Below, one piece after another: positions 1-6,228 of a stretch of 6,347 nucleotides of DNA; position 1 is the stretch's first letter, and each line of letters opens with the position of its first letter. The notes under the pieces are model-generated. The model ran no database searches, was not told where the DNA came from, and saw only the letters and a list, made by a program, of their open reading frames with translations. The position numbers and the translations under genes are program-made. Source of the DNA: Candidatus Enterousia merdequi (lineage in GTDB: Bacteria > Pseudomonadota > Alphaproteobacteria > Rs-D84); contig JAGHTM010000082.1 of assembly GCA_018065345.1 (NCBI GenBank), positions 1 through 6,347 on the forward strand, written 5' to 3'.

Positions 1-88
1 CACCACATGCGTTTGGTATATCTTGGGTATATAATGCAAGAGCATTTTGTGATAATAAAAACATAAAGATTAAATATATTTTTTTCAT
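1..88 (-). CDS. Secreted protein, N-terminal fragment (signal peptide only)
   Basis: This is the start of a minus-strand gene that leaves the window at the left edge; 29 codons are visible. The peptide opens MKKIYLIFMF, a typical signal peptide with two lysines, a hydrophobic core and a likely signal-peptidase cleavage after the ALA at residues 16-18. The mature part begins LYTQDIPNACG. The ATG (bases 88-86) shares its A with the TAA stop of the preceding secreted-protein gene (sequence TAATG), which is the classic arrangement for translational coupling and marks the two as one operon. There is no strong Shine-Dalgarno sequence, consistent with coupling. The function cannot be read from the fragment. 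Because it is exported and coupled to a lectin-like protein, a surface or extracellular role is the natural inference. Confidence 0.72.
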   Translation of the reverse strand, partial: MKKIYLIFMFLLSQNALALYTQDIPNACG

Positions 89-855
89 TATTCATCAATT
101 ACTGGTCCAGCAATAAAATCGCCAGTTCCCGCATTGTAATAGAATTTACCTTCTACTTGGTCAAACATACATGGAATACCGTTTTCATCAAGAACAGGGA
201 TAAGATCCATAATTAAATTATCAGAATTATCTTTTATATAAAAACTATGTATTCTTGAAATGCACCTATCGTAGCTACCACCTGTTCTAAATAATCTAAA
301 ATTCTTATTAGATACTGTTTCCCCGTAAGGAGGTGAAAAAAAATTGGTTTCTTGATTATCCACAACTATACGATATTTATCTATTGTTATTGTGTGCAAA
401 GTATTTATGTTGTTACTTAGATGCATTTTGTTAGAAATTGTACTTGTTGAAGTTCCTCCCCAAGCAGAGTCGCCACTAGACCCCGCGGGAAACAATCTAA
501 ACATTCCATTAGAGAAACTTGAACCGGTATCGCCCATAATAGTGCAACCAAAGCCTGTAAAACTACCAATTATAGTTGCTGACCAATTTGAATTCATATG
601 GATGTTTGTGTCTATAAACTGCGAATCTGTATTTGCCAAATATTTAATTGGTATATAAGAGCGCCATCCCTTGAAAGTATAGCCGTATTTTGTTGGGGTA
701 GTTGGTAATATTATATCTGAACCGGATTCACATGTTGTAGTGGCATAAATATTATCATCAATATACCAATTTAATGTTTCGGTATCGGCATATACTGTCG
801 ATATGTTTATAAATGTAAATATAACAAATAAAAATCGTAATATATGTTTTGTCAT
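88..855 (-). CDS. Secreted protein with InlB-type repeat and lectin-like domain
   Basis: The product has 255 residues. Residues 1-23 form a signal peptide (hydrophobic core, then VYA before D24), so the protein should leave the cytoplasm. Residues about 28-64 match an InlB B-repeat / Listeria-Bacteroides repeat: an extended strand, then LPTTPTKYGYTFKGW, the usual motif end. Residues about 72-250 look like a concanavalin/laminin-G-like domain common in gut bacterial surface proteins: a start like YLANTDSQFIDTNI, then near the C-terminus a DLIP stretch (217-220), FDQVEGKFYYNAGTGDFIAGP (231-251) as the typical closing motif. I infer adhesion or glycan binding; no catalytic site is visible. The start at 855 is preferred over the in-frame ATG at 876 because a GGGAG ribosome site lies just before it and because the signal peptide then starts cleanly at MTKHI. 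The gene is coupled to the downstream secreted-protein gene and preceded by a long structured leader. Confidence 0.8.
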   Translation of the reverse strand: MTKHILRFLFVIFTFINISTVYADTETLNWYIDDNIYATTTCESGSDIILPTTPTKYGYTFKGWRSYIPIKYLANTDSQFIDTNIHMNSNWSATIIGSFTGFGCTIMGDTGSSFSNGMFRLFPAGSSGDSAWGGTSTSTISNKMHLSNNINTLHTITIDKYRIVVDNQETNFFSPPYGETVSNKNFRLFRTGGSYDRCISRIHSFYIKDNSDNLIMDLIPVLDENGIPCMFDQVEGKFYYNAGTGDFIAGPVIDE

Positions 856-1052
856 ATCTCTCCCGTTTTTACACATAAATAAACCACCGGTTTTAAAACA
901 GGTGGTTGGAGGTTAACGACAATTAGACTAATTGTGTGCCTTATTCTTTATATTCGGCAGCCCTCCAACCATAAAATTGGTTGGAGATTTAACGTCACTC
1001 TTTGACGAGTCTACAAGGTCGTTACACCCCCATTGCAAAAACACTTTGCAAC
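856..1052 (-). promoter_or_regulatory. Long structured 5' leader of the secreted-protein operon
   Basis: The promoter at 1059-1087 would start transcription near 1052, giving about 197 untranslated bases before the start codon at 855. The stretch contains five inverted repeats: 1033-1051 (TTGCAAA / TTTGCAA), 993-1007 (CGTCA / TGACG), 963-986 (CTCCAACCA / TGGTTGGAG, 9 pairs, 6-base loop), 919-935 (ACAATTAG-A-CTAATTGT) and 882-907 (26-base near-palindrome with AACCACC / GGTGGTT arms). Bases 962-971 can pair either with 978-986 or, over ten pairs, with 903-912. The latter would break the 882-907 hairpin, which sits shortly before the ribosome site. This looks like a switchable leader RNA. I recognise no known riboswitch class, and no U-tract follows the last hairpin, so translation control is likelier than attenuation. 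An intergenic repeat element remains an alternative. Confidence 0.45.
882..1007. repeat. Two-copy hairpin module (imperfect tandem repeat)
   Basis: Two copies of the same layout follow each other. Copy one is the inverted repeat 882-907 ending in TGGTTGGAG (903-911), then TTAACG (913-918), then a second inverted repeat 919-935. Copy two is the inverted repeat 963-986 ending in TGGTTGGAG (978-986), then TTAACG (989-994), then an inverted repeat 993-1007. Spacing between the two shared words is one and two bases. In addition GTCGTTA (1018-1024) is complementary to TAACGAC (914-920). The shared words and matching order argue for duplication of one structured unit, as in palindromic intergenic repeats. 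No transposase or target-site duplication is visible in the window. Confidence 0.5.
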
Positions 1053-1058
1053 ATATGT

Positions 1059-1087
1059 ATTTTATCAAAAAACTAATTTTAATACAA
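1059..1087 (-). promoter_or_regulatory. Candidate sigma70 promoter for the secreted-protein operon
   Basis: On the minus strand, TTGTAT (1087-1082) and TAAAAT (1064-1059) are separated by exactly 17 bases. Transcription would begin near 1052, at the first hairpin of the leader. In such AT-rich sequence chance matches are common, but the spacing and the position after the upstream gene's terminator fit. Confidence 0.45.
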
Positions 1088-1102
1088 TTGAATTTTTATA
1101 TT

Positions 1103-1131
1103 AAAAAACGACACAAAATGTGCCGTTTTTT
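1103..1131 (-). terminator. Intrinsic terminator of the coiled-coil membrane protein gene
   Basis: Read on the minus strand, the stem CGGCACA / TGTGTCG pairs over seven positions including one G-U wobble, with a three-base loop, and is followed by six U residues. It begins only a few bases after the TAA stop at 1135-1133. On the plus strand the wobble becomes an A-C mismatch, so the structure works best for minus-strand transcription, matching the gene that ends there. Confidence 0.82.
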
Positions 1132-1132
1132 G

Positions 1133-3052
1133 TTAAACATTTTTATGTATTGCAGTATAGATAATCCCAAGGTCTGTTTTAAGCAGGGCAGTTTTTACTT
1201 TATCGCTATCATTTGTTTGTTCTGCGCCGTTTAATATCTTTTCAAAATTGCGCACAAATTGTGTTGCCTGAGAATTAAATACTTTGTCAGATTTTAATAA
1301 TTCATTGATTTGCTTTTTGTTAGTAGCGTCAAATGTTTTTGCTAACCATTTTGCAAATATTTTATTATCGCCTTCGTTGTATTTCTTCCAAACTATATCT
1401 GGAATTTGAGCATTTGATGCACGTGTTAAATCAACGGCTTGTTCGTATAATTTTTCAAATAATTTATCAGCGTTTGCCATAAAGTCTTTTGTGCTTATTG
1501 GTTTGAAAGCAGACATTGGTGCGACTTTGATAGCGTCCATTGGCGCAGACGCGCGTGCAACCATCATTTGTTTGTTCAAAGATTGCATTGCTTCAACTGC
1601 TTTTGTATAGTCAGACATTAAATCTATCATTTGTTGACGTGACTCACCAGCCAAATCACCAAGTTGCACAGATGATTTGTTCATGTTTTCTAAAGATTCT
1701 GCGATAGTAGTTTTCATTGTGTTTATTTTTTCAACCAATGTATTTACTATGTTGTTCAAATTAGCACTCATCTCGCGAGAACCAGATGCTAAATCAGGCA
1801 GGGCGGTGTAATATTTTTCAATCAATTCAGATAATGGTTTTAATTGTTCTGTGGTATCTACAGACATCTTGATAAGGTTTTCTGATTGTCCAGATAATTG
1901 TGTGTGTGCTTTATTCATTTCAATCAATGTTTCACGAACACCAACTCCCATACCTTTTACAGAATTAGCAAACTCTGTGGCAGCAGATTTTGTGTTTTCA
2001 AGTGTAGTATTTGCAACACCAGAAACATCTTGTAATTCTTTGACAACACTTGTTGAAAAATCACGGATTTCTGTATTAAATAGACGGGTTAATCCAGACA
2101 ATTCGTTTGCGATATTTCGTACAGATTGTGTTGTGTCTGATGTTGAAGTGCTTAAGGCGTTTATTAAATTCTCCAATACGGTTGTTTGTTTCTTTAATGA
2201 AGATTCTGCTAAACGTATGTTTCCAGCAACAACATTGGCTGTTGTTGTCATTGTATCGCCTTGTCTTAACAATTCTTTGTTTGCGTGTTTTGTAAACTCA
2301 GATAATTTTGTTAGGTAATCACTTAACAATTTATCATTATTATGCATTGTTTCATCGTATTCTGATGATGCTTTGGTCAGATTCTCAAAATTATTCGTCA
2401 CATTAGTTGTAATATTAGTCAAACTTTCATCTAACGCTTTGGCAGATTCTGTCAAACTGTTCATTTTTTCAGTGTTAGCATTGAAATTAGATTGTAATTG
2501 TTCGGAAATTGTCTTTTCGGATTCAACACATTGATTTATTTGTTCTTGGATTTGTGTTGCGCGTTCTGTTGTAGTTGAAGAAGTTTCGTTTATTTTATTT
2601 AACAAAGTGTCCATTGTGGCAGAAAAGTTATCTGTAGTATGTTGGACTTCGTTCCAGCCATTTGAAGATACAATTTTATCAAGTCCATCAATAGTGTTTT
2701 CAAGTCTTTGAGACATATTAGCAACTTTTTTTGTCGCATCATCTGCAGTCGCAACAAGTTTATCGTTTTGTTCGCTAAGAGCGTTTTTTATTTGTTCTGT
2801 ATGAATGATTTGGTCATTTAATGCGTTGGCCAATGTTTTGAAATTGGTATCGATTTTTGCGATTTCATCTTTGAATAGTGTTTGTAAAACACGTGTCGCA
2901 TCTTTAATATTTGCTTGTTCTGGATGTGTGATAAATTCTAACAAAGAATGCATAACTTGTTGAGATTTGCGCGAAATAAAAAACAAACAAATCAATGTTA
3001 TAAATAATAAAGAACCCAGTGATAATGCGATTATCAATAATGTCTGATTCAT
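1133..3052 (-). CDS. Membrane-anchored coiled-coil protein of unknown function
   Basis: The product has 639 residues. Residues about 4-26 are one strongly hydrophobic helix followed by SRKSQQ, so the long remainder is predicted cytoplasmic by the positive-inside rule. Residues about 35-495 are a long, nearly proline-free, Ser/Thr/Asn/Gln-rich helical region of coiled-coil character, superficially like the signalling part of chemotaxis receptors but without their highly conserved hairpin tip. After a short linker (about 504-520, with prolines), residues 522-639 form a compact C-terminal domain with IPDIVWKKYNEGD (550-562), an AKWL stretch and LLKTDLGIIYTAI near the end. From memory, a similar C-terminal region ends large uncharacterised alphaproteobacterial proteins with an N-terminal membrane helix; I cannot name a family. 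The start is supported by AGGAG (3066-3062) nine bases before ATG. The gene has its own promoter and terminator and diverges from addA. A structural, envelope or division-related scaffold is possible, but nothing proves it. Confidence 0.85.
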   Translation of the reverse strand: MNQTLLIIALSLGSLLFITLICLFFISRKSQQVMHSLLEFITHPEQANIKDATRVLQTLFKDEIAKIDTNFKTLANALNDQIIHTEQIKNALSEQNDKLVATADDATKKVANMSQRLENTIDGLDKIVSSNGWNEVQHTTDNFSATMDTLLNKINETSSTTTERATQIQEQINQCVESEKTISEQLQSNFNANTEKMNSLTESAKALDESLTNITTNVTNNFENLTKASSEYDETMHNNDKLLSDYLTKLSEFTKHANKELLRQGDTMTTTANVVAGNIRLAESSLKKQTTVLENLINALSTSTSDTTQSVRNIANELSGLTRLFNTEIRDFSTSVVKELQDVSGVANTTLENTKSAATEFANSVKGMGVGVRETLIEMNKAHTQLSGQSENLIKMSVDTTEQLKPLSELIEKYYTALPDLASGSREMSANLNNIVNTLVEKINTMKTTIAESLENMNKSSVQLGDLAGESRQQMIDLMSDYTKAVEAMQSLNKQMMVARASAPMDAIKVAPMSAFKPISTKDFMANADKLFEKLYEQAVDLTRASNAQIPDIVWKKYNEGDNKIFAKWLAKTFDATNKKQINELLKSDKVFNSQATQFVRNFEKILNGAEQTNDSDKVKTALLKTDLGIIYTAIHKNV

Positions 3053-3079
3053 AGTATCTTTCTCCTAAAAATAACTTCC

Positions 3080-3108
3080 TTGAACTCTAAGGAAATATAT
3101 ACTAAAAT
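3080..3108 (+). promoter_or_regulatory. Candidate promoter of addA
   Basis: TTGAAC (3080-3085) and TAAAAT (3103-3108) are 17 bases apart. Transcription would begin around 3115, about 18 bases before the ATG, with a weak ribosome site AAGAG (3123-3127). An inverted repeat TTCCTT / AAGGAA (3076-3094, 7-base loop) covers the -35 box and could be an operator. I saw no alphaproteobacterial LexA box (GTTC-N7-GTTC) here. Confidence 0.45.
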
Positions 3109-3124
3109 ATTTTCAATAAAGCAA
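3096..3124 (-). promoter_or_regulatory. Candidate promoter of the coiled-coil membrane protein gene
   Basis: Minus strand TTGCTT (3124-3119) and TATATA (3101-3096) are 17 bases apart. The start would be near 3089, leaving a leader of about 36 bases that contains the AGGAG ribosome site (3066-3062). It overlaps the addA promoter, which points the other way. Confidence 0.45.
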
Positions 3125-3132
3125 GAGTATAA

Positions 3133-4977
3133 ATGTCGCAAAAACAGTTTTTTTCTTCAGATCAAATTCAGGCTTCGGACCCATCTGAAAATATTTGGGT
3201 GCAAGCAAATGCAGGAACAGGAAAAACAAAAGCGTTGATTCAACGTTTGTTACGTATATTGTTCCGGTCTGGTCAATATAATGATACTAAAAACATGGGC
3301 GTTTTGTGTTTGACTTATACTAATGCCGCCGCTGGTGAAATGCGTACTCGAATTTTATCTGCTTTACGTCAATGGGCGACTGCAAATGATGAAGATTTAA
3401 TAGATTTATTGGAATATGTTTCTGAAAATCAACCGGCTACACAACAAGATTTAGATTTTGCTCGTAAAATATTTTTTACATATATTGATAATCCAGATGT
3501 TTTGAAAATTAAAACAATTCACAGTTTTTGTGAAGAAATATTACATCGTTTCCCATTGGAAGCGGGTATTTCTCCTGCTTGGTCTTTGGTGTCTGGTGCC
3601 GCACAAAGTGTTTTATTAGATGAAGCATTTAATAAAATGATAATATCTTCGTTTGATAGCGAGAAAAATTCGAAGACATTGGATGCTTTTTATAAAATTA
3701 TAGATATTAAATCTGAATATTTTTTGAACGATTTACGTGGCTTGTTGCTGGGGCGGTATAGATACTTTTTTCAAGTTGATAATGTTGATAATTATCGCAA
3801 ATACTTTATTGAAACTACTAGAAAAATTCTAAACATACAAAACAAGATTGAATCGAATGTTAAACCAAATTATTTGAAAAATATATTGGAATATACCGGA
3901 AGTATTATAAAAACATCAAAAAAGCCGGCGGCTTATATAGTAAAAATCTTTGATTTAACCAAAAAATATATTGAAAATACTATAAATTTTGATGAATACA
4001 AATATGCATATCTTACAAAAGAAAATAATATTATACAAAACGTATTAAAACACGATGAATTGACTGTTGAAGCGCAACGTGTTTATAATGTGGAACAATA
4101 TTTGTTAAACGAGGCTGTTTTTGAAAAAACAATGGCTTTGTTTGATTTATCTTTGAATTTTGCTGATACTTATCGGCAGATAAAACAAGAAAATAATTTG
4201 CTGGATTTTGAAGATTTAATTTTATACACACAAAAATTATTTTCTAAACCGGATGTTATGGGTTGGGTTTTGTCTCAACTTGATATTTCTTTGTCACATA
4301 TACTGGTTGATGAAGCACAAGACACAAGTCCGCAACAATGGAATATTTTACGCAGTTTGGCCGGTGATTTCTTTACAGACGGAAATGATAGTAATAATCG
4401 TTCTATATTTGTTGTAGGGGATACAAAGCAATCTATATACGGCTTTCAAAATGCAGACCCTAAGGCTTTTTCAGAAAGTCGTGAAGCAATCGCAGAACAG
4501 ATTAAACAGAATTTTCGAACAATAAAAGAAGTTTCTTTGGATCAAAGTTTTCGTTCGGTTGAGCCGATATTAAAAGCTGTTGATTATTTCTTTGATAATC
4601 CAACCATAGTGAAAGAAACGGGGTTTTATAATAATAAACACGCGTGTTTCCGCAAGGGTGAAAAAGGTTTTGTGGAAATACATAATTTATTCAAATGTGA
4701 AGAAACAGGAAGCAAGAAAAATAAATTATACGCGAATATGCTGGCAGATAAAATAGAATCTGTTATTAAACAAGAAAAATGCGAACCAAAAGACATTATG
4801 GTATTAGTACAAAAGCGAAATGCTTTTGTTAATCCATTGTCTGTTGCGTTAAAGAAAAAAGGTATAGATATTGCTGGGGCAGACAGAATAAAATTACCGG
4901 AATTTTCTGCAGTAAAAGATATGCTACACCTGGTTAGATTCTGTATAAATAATGATAATGATTATAGTCTGTGTTGA
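3133..4977 (+). CDS. addA: AddA fragment 1: helicase motor, motifs I-IV
   Basis: This 614-residue piece carries the first half of a superfamily 1 UvrD/RecB-like helicase. The Q-motif region lies at about 8-17 (SSDQIQASDP), motif I (Walker A) is ANAGTGKT at 25-32, and motif Ia is TYTNAAAGEM at 61-70. IKTIHSFC follows at about residue 131. The Walker B motif VDEAQD is at 392-397, motif III GDTKQSIYGFQ at 429-439 and motif IV LDQSFRS at 469-475. These bind and hydrolyse ATP and contact single-stranded DNA. The piece ends at TGA immediately before VLKSPF, a conserved stretch of AddA, so it lacks motifs V and VI and should not work alone as a helicase. The ATG at 3133 fits family N-termini and the promoter position; its ribosome site is weak. 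Confidence 0.8.
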   Translation: MSQKQFFSSDQIQASDPSENIWVQANAGTGKTKALIQRLLRILFRSGQYNDTKNMGVLCLTYTNAAAGEMRTRILSALRQWATANDEDLIDLLEYVSENQPATQQDLDFARKIFFTYIDNPDVLKIKTIHSFCEEILHRFPLEAGISPAWSLVSGAAQSVLLDEAFNKMIISSFDSEKNSKTLDAFYKIIDIKSEYFLNDLRGLLLGRYRYFFQVDNVDNYRKYFIETTRKILNIQNKIESNVKPNYLKNILEYTGSIIKTSKKPAAYIVKIFDLTKKYIENTINFDEYKYAYLTKENNIIQNVLKHDELTVEAQRVYNVEQYLLNEAVFEKTMALFDLSLNFADTYRQIKQENNLLDFEDLILYTQKLFSKPDVMGWVLSQLDISLSHILVDEAQDTSPQQWNILRSLAGDFFTDGNDSNNRSIFVVGDTKQSIYGFQNADPKAFSESREAIAEQIKQNFRTIKEVSLDQSFRSVEPILKAVDYFFDNPTIVKETGFYNNKHACFRKGEKGFVEIHNLFKCEETGSKKNKLYANMLADKIESVIKQEKCEPKDIMVLVQKRNAFVNPLSVALKKKGIDIAGADRIKLPEFSAVKDMLHLVRFCINNDNDYSLC

Positions 4978-5763
4978 GTGTTAAAAAGTCCGTTTTATAG
5001 ATTGAAAGAAGTAGATATTTTTAATTTGTGTAAAATTAAAAAAGATAAAAAAACAACGGAAAATACACTAACTATTTTTGAAATTTTGAAAGATGTTTAT
5101 CCGGATATTTATAATGATTTATGCGACATAAATAAACAAGCAAAAACATTGGCGCCTTATTCGTTTTTTACTTATGTTTTGAATAAAAATAATAATCGCC
5201 AAAAATTTATATCTGCACTTGGCACACAAATAATAGATCCGTTGGAAGAATTTTTAACAATGTGTTTGGCTTATGAACGAACACAATCTGGAACATTATA
5301 TCATTTCTTGAAATGGTTTATTACAGGCGATAGCGAAGTGAAACGCGATATGGATGCTGCAACAGGTGTTCGTATAATGACTATTCATGGAAGTAAAGGG
5401 TTGACTTCTAAAAAAGTATTTTTGATAGATACTGTTGCTTTTGGAAAATCTGATTCTATATTAAATGCAAATCATTTACACAATAATAAAAATTATGATA
5501 TTTGGCTGTGGAAAACAGATAAAACTGAAATTGTAAATAATATTGCAGAAAAGAACAATCAAGATGGTGTTGCGGAATATTACAGATTGCTTTATGTTGC
5601 GATGACTAGGGCGGCTGACAATCTGTATGTTTATGGCTGTGATACAAGCAGAATACCAGATTTGGCGTGGCATAAAAAATTATGGACTACATTTTCTATG
5701 ATAAAAGATGCAAAGGTAGATGTCGAAACAATACGGATAACAAATGACACAAAATTTGAATAG
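4978..5763 (+). CDS. addA: AddA fragment 2: helicase motifs V-VI
   Basis: This piece is open in the same frame directly after the TGA and ends at TAG. Its first codon is GTG, touching the stop (TGAGTG), but no Shine-Dalgarno sequence precedes it, so independent translation would rely on reinitiation. It opens with VLKSPFYRL, the conserved AddA region, and includes motif V VRIMTIHGSKGL (bases about 5368-5403) and motif VI YRLLYVAMTRAADNLYVYG (from about 5581), with the arginine that completes the ATP site. Without fragment 1 it has no Walker motifs. The tail beyond motif VI reads into the linker before the nuclease and then stops at TAG, where the frame changes. I regard it as a part of one broken gene rather than a separate gene. 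Confidence 0.7.
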   Translation: MLKSPFYRLKEVDIFNLCKIKKDKKTTENTLTIFEILKDVYPDIYNDLCDINKQAKTLAPYSFFTYVLNKNNNRQKFISALGTQIIDPLEEFLTMCLAYERTQSGTLYHFLKWFITGDSEVKRDMDAATGVRIMTIHGSKGLTSKKVFLIDTVAFGKSDSILNANHLHNNKNYDIWLWKTDKTEIVNNIAEKNNQDGVAEYYRLLYVAMTRAADNLYVYGCDTSRIPDLAWHKKLWTTFSMIKDAKVDVETIRITNDTKFE

Positions 5764-6196
5764 TTTTTTACAAGATTTTGAAAACAAAAAACATGCTACA
5801 GAGATTGGGACAAATATGCATGCTAAAATGCAACATATTGTTATAGATCCAAATTGTGGTGACTTTGGTGATAAACAAATAATTGAAATTATAAAAACAA
5901 AGCCGGATTTATCATATTTCTTTTCAGCCAAAGCAAAAACAGAAGTTCCAATTGCTGGTGTTGTTCATGGGTATTTTGTTAGTCGCAGAATAGATAGATT
6001 GTTGATAAACGAAGAAACAAAAACTATAGATTTTATAGATTATAAAACAGATACAGATAAAAACGCTTTTATTGAACAGTATAAACACCAATTAAAAGAA
6101 TATGCTGAATTATTACGTTCTGCGTATCCAGAATATAAAATAAACGGTTATATTTTATGGCTTCATAATTGGGATTTTGATAAAATAATTTCTTGA
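5744..6196 (+). CDS. addA: AddA fragment 3: RecB-type nuclease domain
   Basis: This 150-residue reading in the next frame overlaps fragment 2 by 20 bases and has its own ATG, though with no convincing ribosome site. It is the C-terminal nuclease of AddA: GTNMH (22-26, with H26), EVPIAG (67-72, E67), RRIDRLL (81-87, D84), IDFIDYKT (95-102, with D99 and K101) and YKHQLKEY (113-120). These are the metal-binding and catalytic positions of the RecB/PD-(D/E)XK nuclease family. The frame joins fragment 2 smoothly if one base in the AAAATTT run (5751-5757) is extra, so a one-base indel is the simplest explanation. As a free protein it could in principle keep nuclease activity. Confidence 0.75.
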   Translation: MTQNLNSFLQDFENKKHATEIGTNMHAKMQHIVIDPNCGDFGDKQIIEIIKTKPDLSYFFSAKAKTEVPIAGVVHGYFVSRRIDRLLINEETKTIDFIDYKTDTDKNAFIEQYKHQLKEYAELLRSAYPEYKINGYILWLHNWDFDKIIS

Positions 6197-6222
6197 AAAA
6201 TCTGCGTATTTTTGACTATAAT
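6193..6222 (+). promoter_or_regulatory. Candidate recN promoter
   Basis: TTGAAA (6193-6198) and a perfect TATAAT (6217-6222) are 18 bases apart. The -35 box overlaps the TGA stop of the nuclease piece. Transcription would begin about seven bases after the -10 box, which is the A of the recN ATG. No Shine-Dalgarno sequence lies before that ATG, consistent with a leaderless message. Confidence 0.6.
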
Positions 6223-6228
6223 TTAAGC

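Larger units (their letters stand above)
3133..6196 (+). pseudogene. addA: addA, double-strand break repair helicase-nuclease, interrupted twice
   Basis: Read through its two interruptions, this stretch encodes a UvrD-type helicase followed by a RecB-type nuclease in the order of AddA, about 1,020 residues, slightly short for the family. AddA works with AddB to resect DNA ends and load RecA in the cytoplasm. The reading is broken by an in-frame TGA at 4975-4977 and by a frame change from frame 1 to frame 2 in the overlap 5741-5760. Alignment continues naturally on both sides of each break (SLC-stop-VLKSPF, then TNDTKFE to NSFLQDFENK), so no block is missing. Helicase motifs I-VI and nuclease residues are all kept, so any decay is recent. 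At least a dozen tryptophans here are TGG, which argues against TGA being read as Trp. Sequence or assembly error, or a naturally split enzyme, remain possible. No addB neighbour is visible. Confidence 0.75.

Noticed and set aside
904..986. Invertible DNA switch between CCTCCAACC and GGTTGGAG repeats
   Set aside because: The segments between the repeats are under 60 bases, contain no promoter and no recombinase gene is nearby.
882..1051. CRISPR array
   Set aside because: Repeated words are short and only twofold, with no regular repeat-spacer spacing and no cas genes.
1022..1054. Minus-strand ten-codon reading MLQSVFAMGV in the leader, as a possible leader peptide
   Set aside because: Its ATG sits at or before the predicted transcript start, there is no ribosome site and no run of regulatory codons.
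932..1234. Plus-strand reading of 100 codons across the leader and terminator region
   Set aside because: It runs through inverted repeats and into the antisense of the coiled-coil gene, has no ribosome site and no recognisable protein character.
1133..3052. RmuC, chemotaxis receptor or ZorA identity for the coiled-coil protein
   Set aside because: One N-terminal helix and coiled coil are shared by many families, but the C-terminal domain does not look like RmuC, the receptor hairpin tip is absent and ZorA has several membrane helices.
5744..5769. Programmed frameshift site joining helicase and nuclease
   Set aside because: The needed shift is +1, and there is no recognised slippery motif, stimulatory Shine-Dalgarno sequence or pseudoknot; an indel is simpler.
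6196..6213. AAAAAT / ATTTTT inverted repeat after addA as a terminator
   Set aside because: The stem is entirely A-T and overlaps the recN promoter, so it is unlikely to stop transcription.
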